A stretch of 64,000 nucleotides of DNA from Sva-07 sp963728195 (GTDB lineage: Bacteria; Actinomycetota; Acidimicrobiia; Acidimicrobiales; Ilumatobacteraceae). The notes beneath the pieces are model-generated. The model saw nothing but the letters and a program-made list of their open reading frames with translations. It searched no databases and had not been told where the DNA came from. The first letter of the stretch is position 1; the number at the start of each line of letters is the position of its first letter. Positions 46,040 through 54,986 of the stretch are shown one piece after another. Position numbers and translations under genes: made by a program. Where the stretch lies: contig CAVSIX010000005.1 of NCBI GenBank assembly GCA_963728195.1, positions 1 through 64,000 on the forward strand, given 5' to 3'.

Positions 46040-46808
46040 TCAGCTGGCGAGCATGCCGCCGTCGACGGCGAGCGCGTGGCCGGTGGTGAACGACGACGCC
46101 GACGAGACCAGCCACAACGCCGCCTCGGCGATCTCGGACGGCGCGCCGAAGCGACCGATCGGGCTGAGACGTCCGGCGACGTCGTCGGCGTCACGACCGC
46201 GGCGTTCCATCGCAGTGCGCAACATCGGCGTGTCGATCGCACCCGGACAGATCGCGTTCACCCGGATGCCGTGGCTCGCGTAGTCGTACGCCGCACTGCG
46301 GGTCAGCCCGAGCACCGCATGCTTGCTCGCGGTGTAGGCCGGCTGGTCGTGCTGCGGACGGAACGAGTTGGTCGACGCGATGTTGACGATCGAGCCCGGT
46401 CGGCCACCCTCGAGCATCGCCGCGATCTCGTGCTTCATCGACAGGAACACACCACGGACGTTGACGCGCATCATGCGGTCGAAGTCGTCGTCGGTGCACT
46501 CGGCCAGCGGCACGGTCTCGAACTCGATCGCGGCGGCGTTGACCGCCGAGTCGAGTCGTCCCGTGCGGCTCGACGCTGCTGCTGCGACGCCTGCCATCTC
46601 GTCGGCGACGCTGACATCGGCGCGCACGAAGTGGATCGAGCCGCCGCCGTCGGGAGCTGCGCCGAGCAGTTCGTCGGCGCGCGTGTCTGACAGGTCGGTG
46701 GCGATCACGTCGGCGCCGGCTGCGGCGAGCCTGGCGACGATCGCCCGACCCATCCCGCCGGTCGCGCCGGTGACGATCTGCGGTGGTGCCGGACAGGTCG
46801 GTGCTCAC
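46040..46808 (-). CDS. Short-chain dehydrogenase/reductase
   Basis: About 255 aa from GTG 46808, with one frameshift near 46785. Corrected N-terminus QIVTGATGGMGRAIVARLAA carries the TG-x3-G-x-G cofactor motif. Catalytic residues lie in IVNIASTNSFRPQHDQPAYT and ASKHAVLG (Ser, Tyr, Lys). C-terminus SFTTGHALAVDGGMLAS is typical. Third gene of a TetR-isomerase-SDR operon; its start overlaps the isomerase stop by GTGA. Confidence 0.87.
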
Positions 46809-47680
46809 GTGTGGTCCTCGTGCGGTGCGGCGGACGGTGTCGACGATCTCGCCTGATCGAGGACGCGGCGCATGCCGTCGGCGATGCGCCGGACGTGGTC
46901 GGCGCCGGGACGACCCCAGACGTCGTCGTTGCAGACCTCGAGCGACCACGGCACGTCGACGCCGAGGTCGATGATCGTGCGGACGAATTCGACGGCGCCG
47001 AACTCACCTTCGCCGGGCGGAACACGATGGCGTAGGCAGTCGTCCTTGTAGTCGGCGAGCGTGGGTGCGGCCGGGCCGTCGCTCATCTGCACGGCGAGGA
47101 TCAGCTCCGGCGGGATCGCCCGGATCAGGTCGAGGTCGTCGGCGCCGCGGGCGTGGTGCCAGATGTCGACGCACACGCCGCCGTTCGGGCGGTCGGCCTC
47201 CTCGACGATCGCCAGCGCGTCGGCGGCATCGACGATGTTCGTGAACGGCAGGAACTCGAGCCCCACAACGGCGCCGTGCTCGGCGGCGCGGTCGCACACG
47301 GCTCCGAAGCGCTCGGCGGCGTCGGCGATCGATCCCTCGTACGATCCGATCGCCTGCACGTAGCGGCACTCGAACGCATCGACGAGTTCCCACACGAGCC
47401 TTTCGAACTGCCAGTAGGCCTCCGACGGCGAGGCTGCCCCCCACCCGGCGAGCACCTCGATCTCGGCGAGGCAGACATCGGCGGCAGCGAGCAGGTCGCG
47501 CACGTGCTCGATCGTCAGCCCGTCGGTGCTGAGTTGCGCGTACTGGCCGGCGAACAGCCCGATGCCGGCGAATCCGGCGTCGCCTGCGGCTGCGATCCGC
47601 TCGTCGAGGGCATGGTTGCGATCGAGGCTGAAGTGGCTCAGCACGAGATCGTCGGCGCGCAGCGAACGGGGAGCGATCAC
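46805..47680 (-). CDS. Sugar phosphate isomerase/epimerase (AP endonuclease 2-like TIM barrel)
   Basis: 291 aa from GTG 47680. TIM-barrel pattern with metal ligands in EIEVLAGWG, GLEFLPFTNIVDAADALAI, CVDIWHHARGADDLDLIRAI, LAVQMSDGP and SLEVCNDDVW. Overlaps both neighbours by 4 bp. Related enzymes epimerise keto-sugars or inositols, and some are sugar dehydratases. Substrate unknown. Confidence 0.88.
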   Translation of the reverse strand: MIAPRSLRADDLVLSHFSLDRNHALDERIAAAGDAGFAGIGLFAGQYAQLSTDGLTIEHVRDLLAAADVCLAEIEVLAGWGAASPSEAYWQFERLVWELVDAFECRYVQAIGSYEGSIADAAERFGAVCDRAAEHGAVVGLEFLPFTNIVDAADALAIVEEADRPNGGVCVDIWHHARGADDLDLIRAIPPELILAVQMSDGPAAPTLADYKDDCLRHRVPPGEGEFGAVEFVRTIIDLGVDVPWSLEVCNDDVWGRPGADHVRRIADGMRRVLDQARSSTPSAAPHEDHT

Positions 47681-48252
47681 GACGTGAGACTCGCCGCTCG
47701 CAGCCCGGCGTCGAGCGCTCGACGCTGACGATCCGGTGGCCACGACGCCGGGTCGAACAGCGCCTGGAGCGCAATGCCGTCGACCAGCGCGATCAGTCGC
47801 TCGGCCTCGGTCAGTGGATCGGTGACGTCCGGCATCGCATCGAGCAGGCCGACGAGATAGTCGCGGAAGTCGCGGTAGGCGTCGCGCTGGGTGGCGGCGA
47901 GGCGGGCGTCGCTCGCAGCGGCGCCGGCGAGCGTCAGCGTGACGATCCAGTGCAGGCGCGTGTCGTCGTTGGTCGGCAGCGCGCTGATCAGCGTGGCGTG
48001 CACCGCATCGGCCGGTGTGAGGCCGGATCGAGCGGTTCGCGATGCGCTGCGCCGCTCGATCGACACCCGCAGCGTGAAGTCGAGCAGGTCGTGCTTGTCG
48101 GCGAAGTAGTGCACCAGCGTGCCGGTGGTCCATCCCGCCTCCGCCGCGATGTCGCGCATCGAGGCGCCGTCGACGCCGGATCGGGCGATCACCCGGGCGG
48201 TCGCCTCTGCGAGTTCGAGCCGCCGCTGGTCGACGTCGACGATCTTCGGCAT
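47677..48252 (-). CDS. TetR-family transcriptional regulator
   Basis: 191 aa from ATG 48252. N-terminal HTH ARSGVDGASMRDIAAEAGWT followed by TGTLVHYFADKHDLLDF is canonical. The C-terminal ligand-binding domain is helical. First gene of the operon and divergent from the Rieske oxygenase, so it probably represses both and is relieved by the pathway substrate. Confidence 0.92.
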   Translation of the reverse strand: MPKIVDVDQRRLELAEATARVIARSGVDGASMRDIAAEAGWTTGTLVHYFADKHDLLDFTLRVSIERRSASRTARSGLTPADAVHATLISALPTNDDTRLHWIVTLTLAGAAASDARLAATQRDAYRDFRDYLVGLLDAMPDVTDPLTEAERLIALVDGIALQALFDPASWPPDRQRRALDAGLRAASLTS

Positions 48253-48300
48253 TGACGCAAGATATCACAACTGTTAGAAATAGATGTCCACATTCCCCCA

Positions 48301-48352
48301 CGTCTGCGTGAGACATCCGGTGGCCCGTCCCACCGGAAATCCGACGCAAACG
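48301..48352. repeat. Family A hairpin repeat, copy 9
   Basis: Starts CGTCTGCGTGAGACATCCGG with right arm CCACCGGAAATCCGACGCAA. It sits in the divergent TetR/Rieske promoter region, 28 bp before the Rieske start. Confidence 0.85.
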
Positions 48353-48379
48353 TGCAGTGCAGTGCGAAATGAGGTTGGC

Positions 48380-49522
48380 ATGGTGTACGTCCCGACACGA
48401 GGTGATGTCCCGGTCCGGCTGGGGCCGAGCGTCCAGCTCGTGCCCGACTACGGGCCGAGCACGATGTCGCGCGACGTGTACACCGATCCGATGCGCTTCG
48501 AACTGGAGCGTGAACGGGTGCTGGGCGCCCACTGGATCATCGCCGGGCGGTCCGCCCAGGTGCGCGGCACCGGCGACTGGCTCACGTTCGAGGGCCACGG
48601 CGAGACCGTCGTGGTCACGCGTCAGGCCGACGGTTCACTCGCCGCGTTCCACAACGTGTGCCAGCACCGCGGGCCGGCGATCGTCGGCGAGCTGGTCGGC
48701 TGCGGCGCCAAGCGGTTCACCTGCCCGTACCACGGGTGGGTGTACGACACGACCGGGATGGTCGTCGGCGTGCCGGACCGTGACGACTTCGATCCGGCGC
48801 ACCTCGACGGGCTGCGCTCGCCGGCCGTCGCCGCCGACGAGTGGGGCGGCTGGGTGTGGATCAACCTCACCGGTCCGGAGGCTGCACCTCCGCTGCTCGA
48901 AGCGATCGGGCCGGAGATCGGCGCCGACCTCGGACGCTTCCGGATGGAGGACATGATCCTGCACGAGGTGATCGAGTGGGACGTGCCGGTCAACTACAAG
49001 GCGATCGTCGACGGGTTCAACGAGATCTACCACACCAAGCAGCTGCACCACGTCGACGCGTCATGGACCAAGGCGGCGCGCAACACGTCGTTCCACATCG
49101 TCGGCGACAACTACATGTGCTTCGTGCCGAGGGCGCAGAACCTCGACACGCTCGCCGATGATCCCGACCATCACAAGTACGCGATCTGCCACTACGTCGT
49201 GTTCCCGAACACGGTGTTCAACTGCAATCCCGAGCACGTGCAGGTCTTCAACCCGATCCCGATCGACGTCGACCGCACCCGCTTCCTGTGCTGGCAACTG
49301 ATCTATCCCGGCGATCTCGACGACGCCGAGTACGCCGACTACCACGCCCGCACGATGAAGCACTGGGACGTGCTGAAGGGCGTCGTCGCCGAGGACATCG
49401 AGATCTACGACCAGCTGGCGCGCACCAAGCGATCGAGCGGCTACACGCGCCACATCCTCAACGACCGCGAGTGCAAGCTCGCCCACTACCACGAGAACAT
49501 GAGCCGCAAGATCGCCCACTGA
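48380..49522 (+). CDS. Rieske non-heme iron oxygenase, alpha subunit
   Basis: 380 aa from ATG 48380. Rieske cluster ligands Cys94-x-His96 (VCQHRG) and Cys115-x2-His118 (CPYHGW). The catalytic iron site has Asn214, His218 and His223/224 in DGFNEIYHTKQLHH. Such enzymes hydroxylate aromatic or terpenoid/steroid substrates and need a ferredoxin and reductase, which are not in the window. Regulated by the divergent TetR gene on positional grounds. Confidence 0.93.
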   Translation: MVYVPTRGDVPVRLGPSVQLVPDYGPSTMSRDVYTDPMRFELERERVLGAHWIIAGRSAQVRGTGDWLTFEGHGETVVVTRQADGSLAAFHNVCQHRGPAIVGELVGCGAKRFTCPYHGWVYDTTGMVVGVPDRDDFDPAHLDGLRSPAVAADEWGGWVWINLTGPEAAPPLLEAIGPEIGADLGRFRMEDMILHEVIEWDVPVNYKAIVDGFNEIYHTKQLHHVDASWTKAARNTSFHIVGDNYMCFVPRAQNLDTLADDPDHHKYAICHYVVFPNTVFNCNPEHVQVFNPIPIDVDRTRFLCWQLIYPGDLDDAEYADYHARTMKHWDVLKGVVAEDIEIYDQLARTKRSSGYTRHILNDRECKLAHYHENMSRKIAH

Positions 49523-49542
49523 CGATCCGACTGTGCGCCCCG

Positions 49543-49580
49543 CCGGTCCTTCGGGGTCGGGTCGGGGAGAACCGGGGACC
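49543..49580. repeat. Family C palindrome, copy 4
   Basis: CCGGTCCTTCGGGGTCGGGT followed by a degenerate right arm GAACCGGGGACC. It lies in the convergent gap between the Rieske gene and the luciferase-like gene. Confidence 0.7.
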
Positions 49581-49584
49581 CCGA

Positions 49585-50832
49585 TCAGGCGAGGGAGCCG
49601 GCCGTCTGGGCCTTGGCGACCGAGGCGCGCACGATCGGAATGTCGTCGTCGGCGAGCGGTTGCATCCACGTCTTGCGGGCGAGGGCGGCCTCGACGAACG
49701 GCGCGAGATCCGCTGCCTTGCGCCGCTGCCGTTCGGCCTCGTCGGCGGTGAATTCCTTCATGACGTCCGAGGCGAAGAGCTCGAGCGACGAGCAGATGTC
49801 GGCGTGGGCGTTGCGTCCCGCCTGCTGGATGAAGATGATCTGATCGACACCGACGTCGCGCATCTGGCGCAGGTAGCGCGCAGCGTCCGCGGGGGTGCCG
49901 ATGCAGCTGGCGAACGCGTCGCCCTGCTCGTCGGCTGCAGCGATGCGCCGCTCGACGCTGTCAGGCGAACGGCGCGCCTGGAACTCGCCCCACAGGTCCG
50001 TGCGACCCGGCACCTGGTCGTGTGCGACCAGCGCGTTGAGCGCGTAGCCGAAGAACTCGAAGCCCTCCTGCCCACGCCGGATCGCCTCCGCACGGTCCTC
50101 GTGCAACGAGAAGCCGGTGACCAGCGCGATGTTGGCGTTGACCGTGTGGCCGAGCGGCACGCACTCGTCACTCTTGATGATGTCGTAGTAGACGTCGACC
50201 CACGACTTGGCCTCGTCCGGATCGACGAAGCTGAACGCCAGCGCACCGATGCCGTGGCGGGCGGCGACCTTGATCGTGTCGCGGTTGGTGCACGCCATCC
50301 ACATCGGCGGATGCGGCTTCTGGCGCGGCTTGGGCAGCACGTTGCGGCACGGCATCGAGAACGTCTCGGACTCGTAACCGGGGTAGGGGTCGAGCACCAT
50401 CATGTTCGCGATCTGCTCGGCCGCCTCGAGCGCCATCGCCCGCTTCTGTTTGGCCGGGATGTCGAAGCCGTGCAGCTCGAGCCGCGTCGCCCCCTCCCCG
50501 ATGCCGAAGTCGACGCGCCCGTCGGAGATCAGGTCGAGCGTGGCGAGCCCCTCGGCGGTGCGCGCCGGATGGTTGTACTTGGGGATCACCTGGCGGATGC
50601 CGTGGCCCAGGCGGATGCGGTTCGTGCGGGCAGCTGCTGCGGCGAGGAACACCTCCGGCGCCGACGAGTGCGAGTACTCGTCGAGGAAGTGGTGTTCCAC
50701 CTCCCATGCGTAGTCGAAGCCGAGCCGGTCCGCGAGTTCGACCTGGTCGAGCGCGTCGCGCAGGAGGCAGAACTCGTCGTCGTCGCTCCACGGCTTGGGA
50801 AGCTGGTGCTCGTAGAAGATGCCGAACTGCAT
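49585..50832 (-). CDS. Luciferase-like (LLM-class) flavin-dependent oxidoreductase
   Basis: 415 aa from ATG 50832. Start MQFGIFYEHQLPKPWSDDDE, VEHHFLDEYSHSSAPEVFLA and IRLGHGIRQVIPKYNHPART are typical of the flavin/F420 TIM-barrel monooxygenases. The long C-terminus (CIGTPADAARYLRQMRDVGV) matches alkanal monooxygenase-type members. Probably oxidises a pathway intermediate together with the Rieske enzyme. Divergent from the phosphotransferase gene. Confidence 0.9.
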   Translation of the reverse strand: MQFGIFYEHQLPKPWSDDDEFCLLRDALDQVELADRLGFDYAWEVEHHFLDEYSHSSAPEVFLAAAAARTNRIRLGHGIRQVIPKYNHPARTAEGLATLDLISDGRVDFGIGEGATRLELHGFDIPAKQKRAMALEAAEQIANMMVLDPYPGYESETFSMPCRNVLPKPRQKPHPPMWMACTNRDTIKVAARHGIGALAFSFVDPDEAKSWVDVYYDIIKSDECVPLGHTVNANIALVTGFSLHEDRAEAIRRGQEGFEFFGYALNALVAHDQVPGRTDLWGEFQARRSPDSVERRIAAADEQGDAFASCIGTPADAARYLRQMRDVGVDQIIFIQQAGRNAHADICSSLELFASDVMKEFTADEAERQRRKAADLAPFVEAALARKTWMQPLADDDIPIVRASVAKAQTAGSLA

Positions 50833-50979
50833 GCCAGCAGCTCAGCAGACCGACACCTCCCGCCTCCGATCGAACGATCACGCCGGGGGACACGCCCGGG
50901 GCCGGAGCCGGGACGTGATCGGATGTTGTCATGCCCTGTGCTATCTTCTGGCCGGTTTTCAACGAAGGGGGCTTGGTTG

Positions 50980-52032
50980 ATGGAGACACGACTGGTCGAG
51001 CTGCTCGCGGAGTACTTCCCCGAGGCCGAACACATCGAGGTGACCGGCTTCGAGCCGATACCGGGGGGCTACTCGCGTGAGACGTACCGCTTCGACGCCG
51101 TCGTGCGTTCGACGGTCGGCGAGGAGCACCATCCGCTGATCCTGCGCAAGGATCCGCCCCCGGAGGTGTCGATCCTCCAGACGAGCCGTGAGATCGAGCA
51201 CGACCTGATCGAGGCGTTACGGATGCACACCAACCTCCCGATCGGGCGCAGCCTCGGCCACGAACCCAACCCGACCCGCTTCGGCGAGCCGGCGATGGTG
51301 ATCCAGCGGATGCACGGCAACTCGCAGACGTCGGACCTGTTCCACGACGGGCCCGACCACGACCAGGCCGACGACGTGATGCGCCACCTGTGCGAGGTGC
51401 TCGTCGAGCTCCACACCACCGACGTCTCCACGATCGACCCGCACGGCCGGCTCGCCGACCCGCGCAACGAGGGCATCGACGCCAGCTCGTGGGAGGCGTA
51501 CATCGATACGACGATCGACTACTACATCCGGTCGTTCCCCACGATCAACTACGACCCGAGCGTGATGTCGGTGCTCGACCTGTTCCTCACGCTGCGTCGC
51601 GACATTCCTCGGCCGTTGCCGCTCGTGTTGGTCCACGGCGACTTCAACCCGGCGAACTTCCTCTACGAGGGTGGCCGCGTGACGGCGTTGATCGACTGGG
51701 AGAACGCCCGCATCGGCGACCCCCGCGAAGACCTCGGGTGGATGACGACGATGGACATCCTCTCGAACACCAAGGTGATGGAGCACCCCGTCGACCGTGG
51801 CGGATTCCTCGCCTACTACAACGAGTTGACCGGCTTCGAGATCACCCAGGACGAGGTCGACTACTTCACGCTGTTCGGCACCGGCAACATCGCCGTGCCG
51901 GTCCAGGCGGCGATCAAGCGCCGCATCGACGGCGAGAGCACGGAGTTCATGCCCCTCTATCTCGCGCAGTCCGCCGGTGGCACCGTGCCCAACCTGCTCC
52001 GCCTGCTCAACTATCCGGGGGTCCCGCAATGA
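50980..52032 (+). CDS. Aminoglycoside-phosphotransferase-like kinase family protein
   Basis: 350 aa from ATG 50980, preceded by GAAGGGGG. Catalytic loop LVHGDFNPANFLYE (His219, Asp221) and DFG-equivalent ALIDWENARIGDP. The N-terminal lobe has GGYSRETYRFDAVV. In actinobacteria such proteins usually lie in fatty-acid or steroid catabolic clusters beside acyl-CoA dehydrogenases rather than conferring resistance. Translationally coupled to a 168-aa partner. Confidence 0.88.
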   Translation: METRLVELLAEYFPEAEHIEVTGFEPIPGGYSRETYRFDAVVRSTVGEEHHPLILRKDPPPEVSILQTSREIEHDLIEALRMHTNLPIGRSLGHEPNPTRFGEPAMVIQRMHGNSQTSDLFHDGPDHDQADDVMRHLCEVLVELHTTDVSTIDPHGRLADPRNEGIDASSWEAYIDTTIDYYIRSFPTINYDPSVMSVLDLFLTLRRDIPRPLPLVLVHGDFNPANFLYEGGRVTALIDWENARIGDPREDLGWMTTMDILSNTKVMEHPVDRGGFLAYYNELTGFEITQDEVDYFTLFGTGNIAVPVQAAIKRRIDGESTEFMPLYLAQSAGGTVPNLLRLLNYPGVPQ

Positions 52033-52535
52033 ACACGTCGCCGAGCATCGATCAGATGTTGGAGGGGGTGCTGATCAGCATCAGCACCGACATCGTGCCG
52101 AACCTGGTCAACCCGAAGGCACACGCGAGTGCGCAGATGATGCAGTCGGTCATCCAGGGGATCCGCCAGATGCTGCCGGTCTACGACCAGTACTTGGCCG
52201 AGGAGCACAACGAGATGATGGCGGTCCTGCGCGACGTCGCCGAACGCATGGGGTCGGCGCCGGGCGATGCGGCCGACCGCATCCGTGAGCGGGCAGCGAC
52301 GCTGGGGGAGGGCGACGAGCTGCCGATCCCGGTCGATCGCGACGCGGTGATGGCGGCGCACCGCGAGCTCGGCTTCGCGCTGCAGGCGACGATGATCGAC
52401 ATCGACGAACTCCAACGCGCCGGCAACGCCGACGCCGACGCCGCACTCGAAACGATCCGCGAACACATGGGGCCGCGGCTCGTGCGAGACGTCCAGACGT
52501 TCCTCGTCGGCGACGCCCTGCTGGGCCGCGGCTGA
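52029..52535 (+). CDS. Partner protein of the phosphotransferase
   Basis: 168 aa, ATGA overlap with the upstream gene. All-helical appearance: PSIDQMLEGVLISISTDIVP, MMQSVIQGIRQMLPVYDQYL, AADRIRERAATLGEGDELPI, AMHRELGF-like segments. No known domain recognised. Coupling suggests a subunit or regulator of the kinase-like protein. Confidence 0.78.
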   Translation: MNTSPSIDQMLEGVLISISTDIVPNLVNPKAHASAQMMQSVIQGIRQMLPVYDQYLAEEHNEMMAVLRDVAERMGSAPGDAADRIRERAATLGEGDELPIPVDRDAVMAAHRELGFALQATMIDIDELQRAGNADADAALETIREHMGPRLVRDVQTFLVGDALLGRG

Positions 52536-52538
52536 ACC

Positions 52539-52569
52539 GTTACGCCAGGGGTCAGACCCCAGGCGTAAC
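52539..52569. repeat. Family B palindrome, copy 5
   Basis: GTTACGCCAGGGGTCAGACC to CCAGGCGTAAC. Starts 3 bp after a stop codon. It forms an inverted pair with copy 6. Confidence 0.9.
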
Positions 52570-52601
52570 AGGTGGTGTCGGTGCGTCGACGCGAGAGCGG
52601 T

Positions 52602-52632
52602 GTTACGCGTGGGGTCTGACCCCTGGCGTAAC
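52602..52632. repeat. Family B palindrome, copy 6
   Basis: GTTACGCGTGGGGTCTGACC to CCTGGCGTAAC; inverted relative to copy 5 with two mismatches and a 32-bp loop. It lies between convergent genes, so the pair can form a long stem as a bidirectional terminator. Confidence 0.9.
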
Positions 52633-52638
52633 GCGTGC

Positions 52639-53151
52639 TCAGTCGGCTTGGCCGGCGGCGATCGCTTCGTTGGTGAACTTGGCGAACCTGACGGTGTCGA
52701 AGGCGACCACGAGGTTCGCCTCGGTCTCGATGATCACGCGGTGCGGTGAGTCGAGGAACTTGCGGAACGCCTTGCGGTAGGCGTCGTCGGGGCTCGACGC
52801 GACGCCCGACAGCGTGTCGTAGAACCAACTCTTCAGTGCATCGAAGTCTGCGTCGCCGTTCGCGTGCACGATCGAGTCGCCCTTGTACGACGCGGTCTTG
52901 CCGCCCCGGTTGATCACGACGCCCGACTGCGGCCGCTTCTTCAGCGCCGGCACACGCTTGCGCCGGTCCGCGCAGGTCGTCCAGAACTTGCCGTCGCGCC
53001 AGATGTAGGCCACGACGACACCGACGGGATAGCCCTGCGAGTTGGTCCAGTTGAAGATGCACTCACCGCCGGGCTCCACCAGCGCGGCCAGCTCCTCGGG
53101 CTCGAGCTGCATCGAGGTCAGGTCTTCGTAGTCGACGGGCTGTTCGGTCAT
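52639..53151 (-). CDS. FMN/F420-binding split-barrel (PPOX-like) protein
   Basis: 170 aa from ATG 53151. GECIFNWTNSQGYPVGVVVA, GKFWTTCADRRKRVPALKKR and SGVVINRGGKTASYKGDSIV match the pyridoxamine-phosphate-oxidase-like fold; the C-terminal ~60 residues are helical. Divergent from the LLM gene, consistent with a shared promoter region at 53152-53223. Confidence 0.85.
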   Translation of the reverse strand: MTEQPVDYEDLTSMQLEPEELAALVEPGGECIFNWTNSQGYPVGVVVAYIWRDGKFWTTCADRRKRVPALKKRPQSGVVINRGGKTASYKGDSIVHANGDADFDALKSWFYDTLSGVASSPDDAYRKAFRKFLDSPHRVIIETEANLVVAFDTVRFAKFTNEAIAAGQAD

Positions 53152-53223
53152 CGGTTTCTCCTCCGGGTCGTCGCCGGAAACGTACCACGAGTAAATTACG
53201 AGCCTTCGACCGGAGGGAACCAC

Positions 53224-54093
53224 ATGAAGTTCGGATTGGCGTTCGGCAGCAGCATCGCGATCGACGGCACAGCGACCATGGAGTTGTGTCGCCGGGCGGA
53301 AGCGGCGGGCTTCGAGTCGGTGTGGGGCGGCGAGCACGTGATCATGCCGTCGACGATCGAGTCGTCGTATCCGTACACGAAGGACGGCAAGGTCCCCGCA
53401 CAACCCGACACACCGATTCCCGACCCGCTGATCTGGCTCGCGTTCGCCGCAGCGGCCGCTCCGTCGTTGCGGCTCGGCACGTGCATCCTGATCGTGCCGC
53501 AACGCAACCCGCTGATCCTCGCCAAGGAGTTGGCGACCCTCGATCAACTCTCGGGCGGCAAGGTCGAACTCGGCCTCGGCGTCGGCTGGCTCGAGGAGGA
53601 GTTCCAGGCACTCGGCGTGCCGTGGGAGCGGCGAGGCGCACGCAACGACGAGTACATCGAGGCGATGCGCACGCTGTGGTCGGGCCCGGAGGTGGAGTTC
53701 CACGGCGAGTTCGTCGACTTCGCGAAGGTGACGTGCAGCCCGCGTCCGGTGCAGCCGACGATCCCGATCCTCGTCGGCGGCGACAGCGACGTCGCCATCC
53801 GGCGCGCCGCCCGCCTGGCGGACGGCTACTTCCCCGGCGAGGGCGACGTCGAACGACTCGGCGCACTGATCGAGCGGGTGCGGCGCGCCGCCGAGGATGC
53901 CGGTCGGGATCCCGATGCGATCGAGATCAACGCGATGTTCAGCACGCAGATGGGCGAGCCCGAGGCCGGTGTCGAGAGGTTCGCCGAGCTCGGCGTCGGC
54001 CGGATCATGGTGCCGGCGTTCTTCTTCGCCGGCCCGGGCGGCCTCGACCGCATGGACGAGTTCGCCGGTCGTGCCATCGGCGCCGCCGGCTGA
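53224..54093 (+). CDS. F420-dependent LLM-class oxidoreductase
   Basis: 289 aa from ATG 53224. KFGLAFGSSIAIDGTATMEL, AGFESVWGGEHVIMPSTIES, LATLDQLSGGKVELGLGVGW and PTIPILVGGDSDVAIRRAAR are typical of TIGR03619-type F420 enzymes. In an operon with the SDR that follows 43 bp later. Confidence 0.92.
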   Translation: MKFGLAFGSSIAIDGTATMELCRRAEAAGFESVWGGEHVIMPSTIESSYPYTKDGKVPAQPDTPIPDPLIWLAFAAAAAPSLRLGTCILIVPQRNPLILAKELATLDQLSGGKVELGLGVGWLEEEFQALGVPWERRGARNDEYIEAMRTLWSGPEVEFHGEFVDFAKVTCSPRPVQPTIPILVGGDSDVAIRRAARLADGYFPGEGDVERLGALIERVRRAAEDAGRDPDAIEINAMFSTQMGEPEAGVERFAELGVGRIMVPAFFFAGPGGLDRMDEFAGRAIGAAG

Positions 54094-54136
54094 TCCACGT
54101 CCGCCTCTCACATCGACGAATCAACAAAGGAGCAAC

Positions 54137-54886
54137 ATGCACAGTTTCGATCTCACCGGCAAGGTCGCCGTCGTCACCGGCGGAGGCCAGGGCATCGGCG
54201 AGGGCATCGCCAAGGTCTACGCCGAGTCCGGCGCCGCCGTGGTCGTCGCCGCTCGACACGTCGACCGGGTCCAGCGTGTCGCCGACGACATCAACGCGAG
54301 CGGCGGTCGTGCGCTCGCCGTGCCGACCGACGTGACCGATCGCGACGCATTGGTCGCACTCGCCGATGCGGGCATCGCCGAGTTCGGCGGCCTCGACATC
54401 TGGGTGAACAACGCCGGCGGATCGACGGTCCGCTCGCCGCTGGTCGAACTCGACGCTGCCGACTGGGACGCATGTCTCAGCCTCAATCTCACCGCGGTCT
54501 GGGCGGCGTCGGTGATCGCGTCGGAGCGTCTCAACGACGGTGGCAGCATCATCAACATCACCTCGCCGGCCGCGACGCGGGCGGTGCTCGGCAGCGGGCA
54601 CTATTCGGCGGCGAAGGCGGGCGTGAATGCGTTGACGCTGACGATGGCCATGGAGTTGGCTCCCCGGATCCGTGTGAACGGCGTCGCTCCCGGCATGGTG
54701 CCGACCGAGGTGATGATGACCGCACTCGACCTCGACGTCCCTGCGCTGGAGATGATCGCCGAGAAGCGCACGCCGATGCAGCGGCTCGGCACCCCCGACG
54801 ACATCGCCTCGGCTGCGCTGTACCTCGCGAGCGATGCGGGTGGCTGGGTGACCGGCCAGATCATCACCGTGTCGGGCGGCCAGTGA
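54137..54886 (+). CDS. Short-chain dehydrogenase/reductase
   Basis: 249 aa from ATG 54137, ribosome site AAAGGAGC. TGGGQGIG (14-21), NNAG (91-94), Ser143, Tyr156, Lys160 (YSAAK) and C-terminal GGWVTGQIITVSGGQ. Classical SDR, probably oxidising an alcohol made by the neighbouring oxygenases. Confidence 0.93.
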   Translation: MHSFDLTGKVAVVTGGGQGIGEGIAKVYAESGAAVVVAARHVDRVQRVADDINASGGRALAVPTDVTDRDALVALADAGIAEFGGLDIWVNNAGGSTVRSPLVELDAADWDACLSLNLTAVWAASVIASERLNDGGSIINITSPAATRAVLGSGHYSAAKAGVNALTLTMAMELAPRIRVNGVAPGMVPTEVMMTALDLDVPALEMIAEKRTPMQRLGTPDDIASAALYLASDAGGWVTGQIITVSGGQ

Positions 54887-54986
54887 TCCGGTCCGCGGTC
54901 GCGCCGATCGACACCACCGCCATCACCGCCAGCATCGACATCATCGCCATCACCGACAGCATTGACAGCATTGAGAGGATCGAGCC

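Noticed and set aside
49288..52032. 914-codon plus-strand open frame
   Set aside because: Its first half is antisense to the intact luciferase-like gene; only the part from 50980 is a real gene.
54899..54985. ATC-rich degenerate repeat before the carotenoid-cleavage-type gene as a possible regulatory array
   Set aside because: The units are too degenerate and short to support a specific call; it may simply be a decayed low-complexity stretch.
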